This document shows, one piece after another, positions 40,739-52,919 of a stretch of 64,000 nucleotides of DNA. The notes under the pieces are model-generated. The model had not been told where the DNA came from, ran no database searches, and saw only the letters and a list, made by a program, of their open reading frames with translations. Each line of letters starts with the position of its first letter. The stretch's first letter is position 1. Position numbers and translations under genes: made by a program. This DNA is from Eleginops maclovinus (Eukaryota > Chordata > Actinopteri > Perciformes > Eleginopidae): positions 20,455,032 to 20,519,031 of the forward strand of contig NC_086350.1 in the NCBI RefSeq assembly GCF_036324505.1. Direction: 5' to 3'.

Positions 40739-41196
40739 AGTGACTTCTTGGCTCTGATCTGAACCATGACGTCATCCTCCATGCTGTCTTCATCCTCAAG
40801 GCTCTGAGGATAATACTCAGACAGAGCCGTCATCTGCTCTCTGAGTGACGACGAGGTGACAGCATCGTCTGTTGTGACGTTTGTAGATGATGCATCGCCA
40901 TGAGCATCCACTAGCGTCTGTAAGCTTTCTGAAACAGTCTGTAATTTAGTGATATGCTCCTGCAAACTAATAAACATGTAATACTTTGAATAACATCCAT
41001 GCCATTCGACCAACACCAAAATATCAACATGGTAAACAGTACAACCTTAATATTTAACATGACTTATAAATCTAACGTTACATTAAGCAACAGATCATTT
41101 TTAATAACATCATCAGTTTGCTTCTGTTAGCTTACCTCATCTAGTTGTGCTGTTGTGGTAAGCAAACTAACATCAACGTTAGCAACAGGGGGGAAA
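40739..41196 (-). other. Unidentified two-exon coding-like segment
   Basis: On the minus strand a first block (41196-41136) reads HFPPVANVDVSLLTTTAQLDE and ends at a strong GAG|GTAAGC donor (GT at 41135-41134). A 176-nt intron follows, ending in tttattagtttgcag (AG at 40961-40960). A second block from 40959 reads in the same frame EHITKLQTVSESLQTLVDAH, then a Ser/Thr-rich part, REQMTALSEYYPQSLEDEDS and MEDDVMVQIRAKKSL. The intron has a stop in the joined frame, so splicing is required. The product would be acidic and partly coiled-coil-like. I do not recognise the protein. The right end abuts the Gypsy-type LTR at 41215. It may be a fragment of a host gene or a captured exon pair; chance cannot be excluded. 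Confidence 0.35.
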
Positions 41197-41214
41197 TGCA
41201 AAAAAGTATATTTT

Positions 41215-41635
41215 TGTCATGACCTTGTTTTGTGCTTTATTTTGAAATGTTTTGCCCTCTTCTTTCATGTTTAGCTTCACTTCCTGTCTGCGTTTCCCTC
41301 CTGTGCCTTATTGTGTCATTGTGTTCACCTGATGCCCCTGTGTTTCTCCTCCCCCCTTCCAGCTGTGTCTTGTCTTGTGATTACCCATGTGTATTTAGTC
41401 CCTGTTTCCCTTTTGTCTCTTGTTCGGTTGACGTCATTTCTCACCTGATCTTGCCCATGATACCTGCCTGTTCCTGTCGCCCTTCATGTGTCAAGCTAAG
41501 TGTTTTTGTTGTCCTGTGTTCCCCTTGCTTCGTGTTTTCGTCAACAGCTTTTGAATAACGCTCGCTTTTTGTTTGGACCCCTACCTGCCTCCCCTTGATT
41601 TACTGCACTTGGGTCCTGTTTCCCCAACCCCGACA
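41215..41635 (+). repeat. 5' LTR of the non-autonomous Gypsy-type element
   Basis: Starts TGTCATGACCTTG and ends CCCCGACA. It is also similar to the diverged solo LTR at 16455-16800 (minus strand). Confidence 0.8.
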
Positions 41636-41652
41636 GAACGACCGAACCAAAA

Positions 41653-42718
41653 ATGGACCCAGCAGTACTTTTTGAGGATGCTCTTGTGGAGTTTTCCTAC
41701 AATATTTTATATATTTATGGAGAGTGGAGCAGAGCAGGTTCTAAAGAGGCTAAGGATGCAGCTCTTCTTCATGCACGCCGGGAATTGGCAGATAAGCCAT
41801 GGTTCGAAAGCTCAATGACGGAATATTTAAGGATGTTTGTCACTTCCCCAGAAAGCCTGCACTGTCCTTAAACCTCGTGTAACAGCAGTGACGCTGCCGG
41901 CTCAAGCGCCAACCAAGCTTCCTGCAGCCAAGCCTCTTGCAGCCACGCTTCCGGCTCAAGTTTTGGCAGTAGCAGCCACGTTCCCGGCTGCAGTTCTGGC
42001 CCTAGCAGCCATGTTTCCAGCAGCGGTCCGGCCTACTACAGCCATCCCTGCCATGTTGCCGGCCCAGCCCACTCCAGCCACTCCTGCCGATTCCAGTACC
42101 ACCTGGGGTTCCCGCCGAAGCCATCTCCTGCCTCTTCGGGCGCCCCGCAGACGCCAGTACCAACTGGGGTCCTGCCGACAACAGCTCATGTCCTGTCAGG
42201 GGTCCCGCCGACTGGTGCTCCTGTTTCCTCGGTGGCACTGCCGCCTCCTTCTCCAGGTGCTTCTTACTTTCCTCCAGCCCGTCGGCCTCCAGCCCGTCGG
42301 CCTCCAGCCCATCGTCCAGAGGTGTCTCGCCTGCCTCCAGCCCGTCGTCCTCAAGCTCGTCGTCCAGAGGCGTCTTGCCATCCTCCAGCCCGTCGTCCAG
42401 AGGCGTCTGGCCATCCTCCAGCCTGTCCTCCAGCCCGTCCTACAGCCCGTCCTCCAGAGGTGTCTCGCCGCCTTCCAGGCCGTCCCCCGGAACTGTCTTG
42501 CCGCCTTCCGGAGCTATTCCATCATCCTCCAGGTCGCCCCTGCCTCCGCCCATGTCTCCGCCCATTTCTCTGGCCTCAGGAGTTCCCTCGCCGTGGTCTA
42601 CACCCATGTCTCCAACTCCCTCGGTTCCCCTGCCACAGGCCCTGTCCATGTTCTGCCTCGTCTTCTGCCTTGCCCCCGGGCCGTCCGCCCGAGACACCCT
42701 CCTCGTCCTCTTTTTTAG
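41653..42718 (+). pseudogene. gag-like frame of the LTR element, frameshifted, with Pro/Ala-rich repeat tail
   Basis: It opens 17 bp after the LTR with MDPAVLFEDALVEFSYNILY, then IYGEWSRAGSKEAKDAALLH and ELADKPWFESSMTEYLRMF (41653-41871, 72 codons), after which the frame closes. The next frame is open from 41837 to 42718 and is almost entirely low-complexity Ala/Pro/Leu/Arg sequence. The first part looks like the N terminus of a retroelement structural protein; the rest contains no known domain. No zinc knuckle or pol motifs are present. The overlap of frames suggests a single indel near 41840-41870. Confidence 0.6.
42271..42480 (+). repeat. Tandem repeat of CCTCCAGCCCGTCGTCC-like units
   Basis: About a dozen 12-18-bp units built on CCTCCAGCCCGTC, some joined by CAGAGGTGTCTCG-type spacers. 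It stays open in all three forward frames, which explains the overlapping Pro/Arg-rich and Ser/Pro-rich frames here. Confidence 0.85.
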
Positions 42719-42762
42719 TCTTTGTTGGGACGTCTGGAATCCGTCCCTTGAGAGGGGGGTTC

Positions 42763-43056
42763 TGTCATGTCCTTGTTTTGTGCTTTATTTTGAAGTGTTT
42801 TCCCTCTTCTTTCATGTTTAGCTTCACTTCCTGTCTGTTTCCCTCCTGTGCCTGATTGTGTCATTGTGTTCACCTGATGCCCCTGTGTTTCTCCTCCCCC
42901 TTCCAGCTGTGTCTTGTCTTGTGATTACCCATGTGTATTTAGTCCCTGTTTCCCTTTTGTCTCTTGTTCGGTTGTCGTCATTTCTCACCTGATCTTGTCC
43001 ATGATACCTGCCTGTTCCTGTCGCCCTTCATGTGTCAAGCTAAGTGTTTCTGTTGG
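42763..43056 (+). repeat. Truncated 3' LTR of the non-autonomous Gypsy-type element
   Basis: Matches 41215-41504 with scattered substitutions and small indels. The match ends after GTGTTTCTGTTG, and the last third of the LTR is absent. Confidence 0.8.
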
Positions 43057-46000
43057 TCAAATGTTTTTAAATTATGCTTTTAAAAAATGAACAAAAAAAC
43101 TGTTGGTTTTGTTTGTTTTTTCAGTTTTTTTTTGTTGCTGTAAACCTTTCTGTTAAGTACCTTAAACCAAAGGTTACGCAACTCATGTTGTGTGTTGGCA
43201 TAAGCCCTTGACTAGCCCTCCAACTGACGGTAGATATAATACTGCATTTCACATGATGATATCACTGAGCTTAAGCTGGGAATATTGAGAAGTCTCTTTT
43301 TTATATTTTTCTATTCCTTCTTTCTGAGACAAAAAGAGATATAATTTGAAGTTTGAGGCCACTATTGTTGAACATAAGGGACAAAGTCCTGGGTCAGCTG
43401 CCATGGGCCGTATATCAACTTTAAACATAGCTGTGTTTCCCAGGTTTGGCCAACTACTGCTCCAGGCCATGTGGACAAATTACCCATGTCACCCCTGCTC
43501 ATACTTCTGCTCTGTATCAGCACAGTGCAGCAGGTCTAAAGGGGGGAAATAAAAGTGACAGAAGTGAGAAAAGAAAAGGCAATCGCTGGCGTCTGTCACA
43601 TCAATCATCCACCAGAGAGATTGAGTTCAGGTTTGTTCTTTGTGTAATTGCCAGACTGAAAAGTATGTGAAGTTGTTAAAGAAAGTGTGAATGAGAGTGT
43701 GTGATGGTGCTTAATTGGGGTATGTATCTTGCCAGATGTGCATATGCATGCTTATAAAAAGGCTAAGAAGTTTAATTGTCAATGCTGTAAAATAATCACG
43801 ACATGTCTTCACAAGTTGTGGTTCCTGTTACATTTTATTCTTAACATGCGTCAATAACTTAAAGCTGCCTCCTGTCAAAGCCTGACCCTAACATATGGGT
43901 AGGAGGGAATATCTTGTAGAAACACACAAAAACAGCTAACATGAGACAACACTATTAAACATACTTTTGATAGAGGAGTTGTGCAAAAAACAGTTAAAGT
44001 TGTAATAAGCGTGAATTAAAGGGTAAAAACTAAGAAAAGCTATTTGTACATAACGATGGAATAAAACATATTTTTTGATGATAAATCCTGGTTTTCGGTT
44101 GTTGTCCCTGTTATTTAATTGCTTCTGCAATATAGTCATTGTTTACTGTGCTGTTCCAAAAATTCCCCCTTTGGGGACATTAAAGTTTAAAGAAGCCAAT
44201 ATATATTTTTTTAATTATATTCGTTGGATTTTTATTTCCTGCCTGCATGTTTCCATACGCTCCAGCATCGGAAAGAGCAGTCCCTTGCTGACTTTCCTCT
44301 TGTTACATTTACTGATCCAGTGTCCCATCATGGCTTAAATCAGGCCTGGGTAACAGTGTGACTGAATACAGACTCAACCTGTGTTTGATTTACCTTTTAA
44401 CATGACTTCAAAAAGCCTCAAAGGCTCTTTTTAGGCTGTTGACTAATGTTTGCCGTGAGCAAGGTAAAGTCTAGAGAAGGCTCTCTGCCAATTCTATTCA
44501 ACAACTGCAGACAGTCCGCTGAGTACACTGAACAAAGACCTGCTGTGTCGACTTAACAGTAGCAGAGGAGTGAGCGCCGACAGGAGGCGGGTTGGGAATC
44601 AATTATGACAATGAAAGGTTTGCATTGTCAATATTGGGCAGGAACAGAGAGAAGTATTCAAGGACACTCCATTGAAACATGCATGCACAGAGAAGGCACA
44701 TCAGCAATCTGCCAGAATGTATCTGCACCAACACAGCGTCACCGGTGTGCTCTCCTCGCTGAGTGTAACATCATTTTCATAAATTAGCAAGCTTGAGTAA
44801 CACAACACAGGACAAAAAAGTTATTATCCTAATAAGGTGCATAATAGGAGCTCTTTGCATCAGTTGAAAGCCATAACCTTGTAATTAAGAGGAAGAAAAG
44901 CAATTTACTTCTGCTCCACAGCGCAACATCCCTCTCTCCCTTTTCCTCTTGGCATCCTTTAGGATTGTTTTAATTATTTTCTGGCAAACTGACTGTATGA
45001 GTTAAGCCTCTCCCTGCCCCATCTCTGTCTCTCCTCACCCACTCACTCTTCCCTCCTCTACCACGTGTTTGGCACGCCTTTAATCAGCTGCTAGGAATTA
45101 AATCTAAATCTAAACATCTGATTAGCTTGTAATCAGCGCCTTCACACCCCAGAGGGACAGATGAAAGAAAGGCCAGAACATGGAGGACAGTTTATGAGTC
45201 AGTCCTGTTTCGCTATGCAGTGTGACATTAAAAAGAAACACCAGCAACTTGTATCCTTGACTTTCTCAGAGACAGCCCATCTTCCACTTTTTGATTGTAA
45301 TGCTGCCTCTAACAGAAACTACATAGCCCTCCGATATTGACAGATGGTATAGAAAAAGATAAAAGAAGTATGCAGACTAACTTTGATTCTGTTTCGACAT
45401 CATTCAGTAAGCCAGCATGTCATGTTTAGGACACAATGACAACTTATTTACGTTCCTCCCTTCAAACCATGTTATAAAGATTACAGCTTTTCACATGGGC
45501 AAAACACATACATTGTTTCTGTATACTGCTTTTTGATAATAAAGGACAACATTTGAAAACTGTTTACATTTTCAAACATTACTCTTTCAAACAACTGCTA
45601 TTGATTTTCCTTGTTTTGCATTGTAAACATCTGAAGTATGTGCTCCAGTATAGATGCTCCCCTTGTTTGGTTTAACGTTAGTACTGAGCCACGGCAGAGG
45701 GAAACGTTGTTGGTGGATTTACAGAACTAAATGAAAAACAACATGGAATTTGAAATAGCCACAACGGCCAATGTTTGAAACTATTTTGTCACATTCACTT
45801 CAGCAGAGCATCCTTCCACATCCAGAGCATAGGCACTATAATGAAAGTTACGGTAGAGTACTGGTGTTGTAATGTCATTAGAAAGCATTCTTGTTCATGT
45901 GTTTATAGAGTGAAACGTTTTCTTCAATCAGCATTGGTGATTTCTTGAACCCATAAAAATGAATACACAGCACATAATATTAAATCTGCAGGAAGACAAT

Positions 46001-49000
46001 GAGAGATGGCTGAACCCTTTAAGAGCCCAAATAAAGGAAGGACTGGAAAGCAAAATAAATATATTGGGAAAATATATTTTTTGACAAATGTCATCAATCA
46101 CACAATTCTAGCATTGTTTACACATGTTTTTATTGGTATACAGATTTAAATAATATATCATAATCTAATGTAATCTGTCACAAACAATTCTCACATATGC
46201 ATTCATTACATCACAAAAGAAATCCAGAGTTTTTCAGCCTTTACATAAAACGTGCTATGTTGTATCAATGACCAGGTAACAGGTTTAGCACGTTTGTGTT
46301 CCTTGCAAAGTTCATTTTTAATGTTATGTTTCCAAGAGAAACACGGATGGAGTCTGAAGGAGGCAGACTGCAAACTTCTGGCCAAACAAATGTGCCCCGC
46401 TGTTCAGTAGGAATGGACAATTTGAACATTTGGTTAACTTTCGGAATAAGTTAGCCAAAAGATCAGCAAGAGTATTATTGCTTTCCTCTTTACTCTACGC
46501 TCCTGTTTGATCCCAATAATGTTGTACTTTTTTTAACTTTGCAGCATCCACAATATTTGGCTGGCCCAGCATATCTGGCTCGACACATTTGCAGGGCAGC
46601 CAATCAAATCACCTTTAACAACAATCTACTCAAATTATATTTAAAACGTTTGGCAGTCAGTGTGTGAATTACTCTCTGCTGGCTGCTTCCCAACATCCCA
46701 TCCTCCCCTGTGTGCTCTTTTGGTATGTCTTACTGTCATCCTTCTTTTTTTCTCTTTCTGCCCACTCAGACAGGGATCATTTTAGAGACCTCCCAGTGAT
46801 CACACTGTCTGATCCCGCCCAGGTCAGCCTCTGTAACATTCAACACCTCTCTCCTTCACATAGACTCTGTGTGTCCATTGATCTGTGTCAGTCTCTCTTC
46901 CCTCCCGTCGGCTACTCAAAAGTACCTGCCAGTCTTCCTCGCTTTTTCCTTTAAGTTCCATCCCTTTTAACTTGAATATGACCAGAGACAGAAGTGGAGG
47001 TAGACAGGCAGCTGCTGAATAATGGATGACCCAGCTGTTTGAGATACTATCTATTTTTCAAAGCAAGGGATAAAAACACATTTTGGAGAACAAGTAGGAA
47101 GGAGTAGGTTGAAAAGCTATGAGCGTTGGCTACATTAAGAGTTATAGTGCATTGTGACGTGTAGAGATAGACTGGAAAACATTTTTATTTTTAATGCTAT
47201 CGAGTGTGTTTTGTCCTTCAGATTGAGTATCCAGCTGTGTTTCAAGCATTGTGTTTTATTTGTCTACAGCTTGTCGATGTTGTGGAAAATCTTTGCGAAC
47301 GTCTGCTTGATTTCAACATTTTGTCTGGTTTCCATGGAAAAATCTAATAATATTTACTCTGATGACTAGAAACAAAACAAACCACCCAAGGGAAATACCA
47401 AGAACACCAAAAAAGAGAAGTACAGTTTACTTGTCTTTCAATGTCAGTATCAACTCTGCACAGAATATCCTGCATGTTTTACTGCTGCACTGTTCCACCT
47501 GTGCCCATGGGTGCTGATTCTCAAATTCAAAACTGCCTTCTTTACCCATCAAGCATCAACTACTTCAGTGTAAATAGTTATTCGACAACAGATGAGAGTC
47601 CTGTCACTGGAAATGAGCCCTAATTGAATTACCCTAACTTTGTTAATGACACTTTAGATTACTTCTCGTCACAGAATACTGGATTGGCACCAATGCAGCA
47701 TGCAGAGTGAATTTCAAGATGGGATTTGAGGAAATATTAGAGTATAAACTTCTTGATTATAAACTTTCTTCCATCCAGATTTTAGGGTACAAAACTACCC
47801 TGAAGTGCTTCATAATTCCTCAATGCTTAGCACCCACGCGCTAAGCACAACACTCCGTAAACAGAGGTTTACCAGAGATACATTTATTTCAACAGCAAGT
47901 CCAAGTCTCTCCGTCTCCCATCAGCGCTGTCTGACGTTCCCACAGCCTCGCTCTCTAAAAACCATTCCGCTTGAATAAATCCTTAAACCAGCCAAGAGGG
48001 CTAGAAAAGTTCTTCAGCAGACAAATCCCCCCCACAGCCTAATAATACGGCCTAAATACTGACAGGCTTAAAACGACTCATGTTTGCAGTAATTGTGTAA
48101 CTTGTCCGTTTACGAGTCTGGACTATCTAAGGTCAGTTTGAAAAAAGGAAAATTGCTTTGTTGTTGTTTTCAATTATTCTTTTTACCGGTGCACTGATGA
48201 TTGGGGTAAAAAAAAAAAGAAAAAACATGATGGGCCCAGAGCACTGTTTTAATTAATGGAATGTAACATTTAGATGAAAAAAAAAATCTATTAATAGATG
48301 CCCCTTGTTATTCATGTGAACGGTAGATGTTTTCTTTTATCATTAAGATTTAATTACATGTCCTCCAGAAAAGCTTTTTCTTCACGCCGTTAACAATATG
48401 AAATGAAGGAAGACAGACTCATCATAGGCTGGCCTACTTCAAAGTGTCTGTGGTCAAAGTGTAACAGCTTTAATTTATTTATTTGCTAAAATCTTACACC
48501 CTCCCAGGCACATAACCTGTTTCTAAACAACATTAAGAAGAAACAGATAAAGGAAGGCTGTCGAACAACCTAGATAATGAGATAGCCTCGATGAACTTGT
48601 GGGTTCAATGGAAACCAGGCTAATGAGAGGCTTCAGAGCACAGCATGTTCCTTTAGTCTACAATTTTAAAAACAATCACTAATTGTTTCAATTTGGATAA
48701 TAAGAGCTTAAGTTAACATTTTGATAATGTTCAGGTCGCAAGTTGTCTTAAAGATTCATCTGAATTCTGTCCTTCTGCAGACATGAAGACTGTCACTGCA
48801 GTGAAATATGTCATTAGGTCAATTGTAGCCTAATTAGCATAGCATAGGGACAAGGTGTCATAAGGATACCTTTGATCCTGCATCTGTCCTTTAGTGAGCG
48901 TTTTAACTGATTGGCAATAACAGTGAATCTGTTGTATATATTTGTTCCCTTTTTTTATATTTTCAAATCTACAGCTAAGTATCTTGGTATTATTTTTGAA

Positions 49001-52000
49001 ATATTTACAAATTTTCTCAGTTACATGACTTTTCCCCATCTAGATTGTTATTATTCTATCCAAACAAGGCTTGGAAAGGGTGCTTTTAATCATTAACTGA
49101 AGCTAACCCATGTGCAATCCCCATTCGGCTGTTAAATTATGAAAAAAACAAAACAATACGGTCCTGTTGATTACATATCAGGCTCTGCATGACATTGGCC
49201 CCAGTTGCATTTTGAATCTCCTTGGTCCTCATTCTACTCTTCAAGCACCCTAACCCTAATTCTCAAAATTGTATATCTTATAGCCTTATATCCATCTCCC
49301 CTGCTTGTACTGCAGGATAATCTTTTTGGTGTATTTATATATCTTATTCCTTACATTTGTTCTTGTTCAGTTTTTCATTGTTCTGTTTGTTACATTGTTA
49401 TATAATGTAAGTCAATTCATTTATATTTTTGTTTCAGAAGCAGTTCTGCTATATAAATACAGCTTTACTAAGTGGCTTGCTTACAGTCTATTACAGTCAT
49501 CATTATTATAGTCAGGTGTAGCTAATACCACTAATGATGGCTTTGCTCCATTTAAAATCCTTTCAAACAAGGACAAACTCAGCAGACGAGAAATTGTGAA
49601 TAAAAACTTTAAACGTCAAGGTTTATAAGTTCTTTCCTCATCTACCTTCTCCTGATTCCTCAATTTCCCTCGGGATAAATAAAGTTTCTTGAATCTTGAA
49701 TCTTGAATCTGATCCTACAAAAGTGGAGCGGGAGGTATTGAGGTGTGGGTGACATCCAATTATCCTTTACATCTCTGAATTGCACGGCCATAATAAGCAG
49801 TATCCCTCAAGCGGTCCAACCAGATCTTAATAATGTTATTTAAATTCCTCTTGCCACCTCACCCGTTCCACACATTGCGTTTCACCTGAAAATATGTGAC
49901 TTTACACAAGATAGAGCCTCTCTGACTTATGTTTTAATGTGACTTGCACAACAAGATTTTAATTATCCCATCTTAACTTCTATTGTAGTGTATAGGTTCA
50001 TGGGAGTTTTTGTGTGTGAAGACCAACTGACTCCTTTCATTTTACAGTCTAAAATGTCAAGAGTTTAGTTAGAGCTGCATGGTAAACAATGTTTCCCCAT
50101 ATCTCACTGGAATTAAAACCCAGTCTGAATCGGTCCTGAATCTGCAGTGGGTCGAAACAGCTGTCCAGAAATGTCATACATGGCAGATTTTTACAGGTTA
50201 AAGAAAACTGATGGCCCCTGCTATCATAATAACTCACAGGAGACACCAGGTAACAAACGTCTTTCAATTAGGGCTCAGTTGTACACAGTAATGCAAATAT
50301 TTAATGTATGGAGTTACCATAAATGAACAGCTATTTCAAAAAGTGCCCTAGCCAGACTGTTTTGTATAATGCAACGTAAACATGAGGAAACCTGTTTATG
50401 TCCATTATTATCATCGTTAAAGACCATACAAGTACACACATACAACCATGCAAGTGTGTGTGTGTTTGGAACTGTGTGCTACGGACCCTGTCCAGTGCGT
50501 CACACAGATTGTGTTCCATGTCAAATGCAATTGACCTGTACATCCCAAAGGGGTAGACACACTGACACACACACACTCGCACAAACAAACAGTGATGCTG
50601 AGACAGACAGAGCAAGAGAGAGGCAGGATAACAGATTTTTTATTTGGTGCACACTCCCTCCCTATTACCCCCTCCCCAACCGTCTGTCTTTCTCATGTCC
50701 TCAACCTGTCTGCGGGTCACAGTTATGACACTTCAAAGTAACTGTTAACGGAAAAAAATGTCAGAGGATGAAATGACAACAAACGCAGAGGCCATGAAAT
50801 AAATACAGAAATGTATGCCGAGGATGAGTGGAGCAGAGCGGCAAGGATAACGTTAGAAAGATGCAGATATACGACTTGGAAGATCAGTCAGAGATGCAAA
50901 GAAGGTGTCATAAACAAGGTTACCTCCATGACTATAGATAGATGAAATGTCACCAAATTCTTTGAAAAAAGGCTTTTAAGTTATCAATATAGCTTCAAAA
51001 CACAAATGCAGATATCAAAATTGTTGTAAAGTCAGAAATAAAACATAAACAGACGACAGCAACTATCCTACTTTCTAACCTAGCTAGTGTGTCATATAGT
51101 TTTTTTCCATTTTTATACGGGGAGTGCTATTCAGGAGCAGATAATAAATTAATTACTAAAGACCAAAAGCTGCTCTCATCTGACCTGACTGGTGACTTTA
51201 CAGTCGCCACTCGTGAAATCTTTATGGACACAGGTCTTGACTCCCATACAACCTTCAGTTAATATTCTGCCTGTTATGTAGCACTGGATACTGACATGGT
51301 GACTACGTTTTATAGCACATAAAGCAGCATCAATAACTTGAGCATAAAAGTCACAATATGGTGAATTTTATACCCCAGGCTTGTTATAATCCCCATGTGT
51401 TTACTTAACACCATTTTTTACGTGAAATATTACTCTTAGGGTGCAAAGAGAGCAATCTGATTGAGAACCAATTAGGCCTGAAAGCCAATAAATGCAATGA
51501 TGAGTTTTCTATCTTGTAAAAGGTAGTGCAGCAAATGTTATGGGGCTCCCTCTGGCAGAAAAAGGAATAATTGTTATTGTAACACATAGTGAAACTAATA
51601 GCCTTCCTGTTATGATGATGTGGAATTTCAGAGAGCGCTTTTCCTGTAACATAGTTAAAGTTAATGAGCTGGCCGGCTCTGTGACTTTCGGTTGACTTGG
51701 GTGAACGGTTCGACCTTTGCCAGTAAATTGCAGATTGCTCAGGCAATATCATTCATCTGTTTACACAACAGTAGCCCTACAGGCAAAATAAAAACAATCT
51801 TGGATGGAGGGAGGCAGAAGATGGGAACCCGATGTGAGAGATAAACTTTTCTGAAAGCTCACTGACATCAAAGAACTGCTCTTCTACGCATTTGCAAAGG
51901 ATACTTGATTTTGTTGCCGAACTAAACAGAGTGAAACTGAAAAGATATCAGAAAGCTCATTACGGAGCAGACAACATTCAATCGCACAACACAAACAATC

Positions 52001-52062
52001 TCTATCGTTTGATTTCTGGATTTCAATTAACCTCACAACGACTCAGGACCAAGGCTCCTCAC

Positions 52063-52316
52063 CTGATGCTCTGTGTCTGTAATATATCTGGATCTGTGGC
52101 GTTGAGTGAAGCCACGAAGCTGCCCAGGGGAATGTTTTCCATCTTGTTGACTGTCAGGGGGTCGGGGAAGAAGACGGGGCCCTCGTTGATGTCCAGGACT
52201 GTGACATGGACAGTGGCAGTGGAGCTGGGGCCGTAGCCAACATCAGGAACCAGAGGGTCCTCGTTCTCCACTTTGATGAGTAGCGTGTGGAACCTTTCGG
52301 CCTCATAGTCCAAAGG
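52063..52316 (-). CDS. cdh13: cdh13 exon: end of EC3 and start of EC4
   Basis: A 254-bp exon with acceptor AG at 52318-52317 and donor AG|GTGAGG (GT at 52062-52061). It starts in phase 0 with [20 protein letters not shown] and ends two bases into an Arg codon that the next exon completes (IR|YAVL). It carries the inter-repeat calcium linker DINEGP, equivalent to the DxNxxP motif of cadherins, followed by [22 protein letters not shown], the start of the next repeat. An Asn-Ala-Thr glycosylation sequon is visible in that stretch. The acceptor now lies only 41 nt from a BEL/Pao LTR. Confidence 0.95.
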
Positions 52317-52352
52317 CTGAATAGAGAACATCATTGTGAATGTAAGGGAATG

Positions 52353-52357
52353 GTAAT
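52353..52357. repeat. Target-site duplication GTAAT (left)
   Basis: GTAAT directly precedes the TGTGTCGCC start of the left LTR and recurs at 59301-59305 directly after the right LTR. Confidence 0.9.
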
Positions 52358-52879
52358 TGTGTCGCCATTAGGGCGATATATTTTGACTTTTATTTTGACA
52401 CATTGAGAAAGAATACAAACTTTTACTTTGATACAATTTCCTGTAACTTCCTTACCACTTCCTGCCTTGTCATCAGTTACTTCCCACTCAGTTCCTATCT
52501 GTTGAAAACAGTTAATACTTAAGAATTCCTGACCGTGAAAGATGCTAGAAGCAAAGTCGTAAGTAAAACTCATTGTTAAGTTAAATAATTGATAGATTAA
52601 GTTAAGTTTAAAGTTGAAAGAGAAGGTAATAATAGTCTTAAAAGATCGTTTTTATTTACATGTATTTACAAGGATATTTCATAAGACTTCATGTGAAGCT
52701 GAACTTTATGTTAAAAAATGTCAAACTTTGTTTTGTTGCAGTTTTCACTCTGCCATGTAATGCTGGAATCTTCAGTAAACAACAGTGAAATGTTAACTAC
52801 GACACAGACTCCTGGTTATTGCATCAGAGTTTAACTTGTTGGATAGCTTCAGTTGTTACACTGCAGTGAAGACAACACA
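52358..52879 (+). repeat. Left LTR of BEL/Pao element
   Basis: 522 bp, TGTGTCGCC start and CAACACA end. Its first base is 42 nt from the cdh13 exon that starts at 52316. Confidence 0.96.
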
Positions 52880-52919
52880 GTGAAAAGACTGAGAAGTTAG
52901 CATTGAATAACGAGTCAAG

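Larger units (their letters stand above)
41215..43056 (+). mobile_element. Non-autonomous Gypsy-type LTR element, 3' LTR truncated
   Basis: A direct repeat of about 290 bp starting TGTCATG begins at 41215 and again at 42763. The first copy continues to a CCCGACA end at 41635 (421-bp LTR, TGT...ACA). The second stops matching at about 43056, so the 3' LTR is truncated. A polypurine tract (GAGAGGGGGG, 42750-42759) lies immediately before the second LTR, as expected for a retroelement. The 1.1-kb internal region carries a gag-like start and a Pro/Ala-rich repeat but no protease, reverse transcriptase or integrase. The LTR copies differ at several positions, so the insertion is not recent. Confidence 0.8.
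30647..52062 (-). other. cdh13 intron (21.4 kb)
   Basis: This lies between the donor at 52062 and the acceptor at 30647. Besides the elements listed separately, the stretches 30.7-32.4, 32.9-34.3, 37.7-40.6 and 43.1-52.0 kb show no supported gene. A short 3x TTGAATC-type tail after GGGATAAATAAAG near 49670-49710 suggests the end of an old LINE, but I could not delimit it. Confidence 0.8.

Noticed and set aside
41232..41558. Cys/Ser-rich 108-codon frame
   Set aside because: Entirely inside the 5' LTR, with a degraded parallel in the second LTR.
41837..42855. Long Pro/Ala/Arg-rich frames (293, 207 and 148 codons) considered as host genes
   Set aside because: They lie between two LTRs, overlap in all three frames because of a tandem repeat, and partly read into the 3' LTR.
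47824..47847. 8-bp-arm inverted repeat TGCTTAGC/GCTAAGCA
   Set aside because: Arms are short enough to occur by chance in a 64-kb window; possible end of an undefined repeat, but no boundaries found.
52331..52573. 80-codon minus-strand frame MSFTYDFASS..., repeated at 58743-58994
   Set aside because: Lies in the LTR and is duplicated only because the LTR is; no protein evidence.
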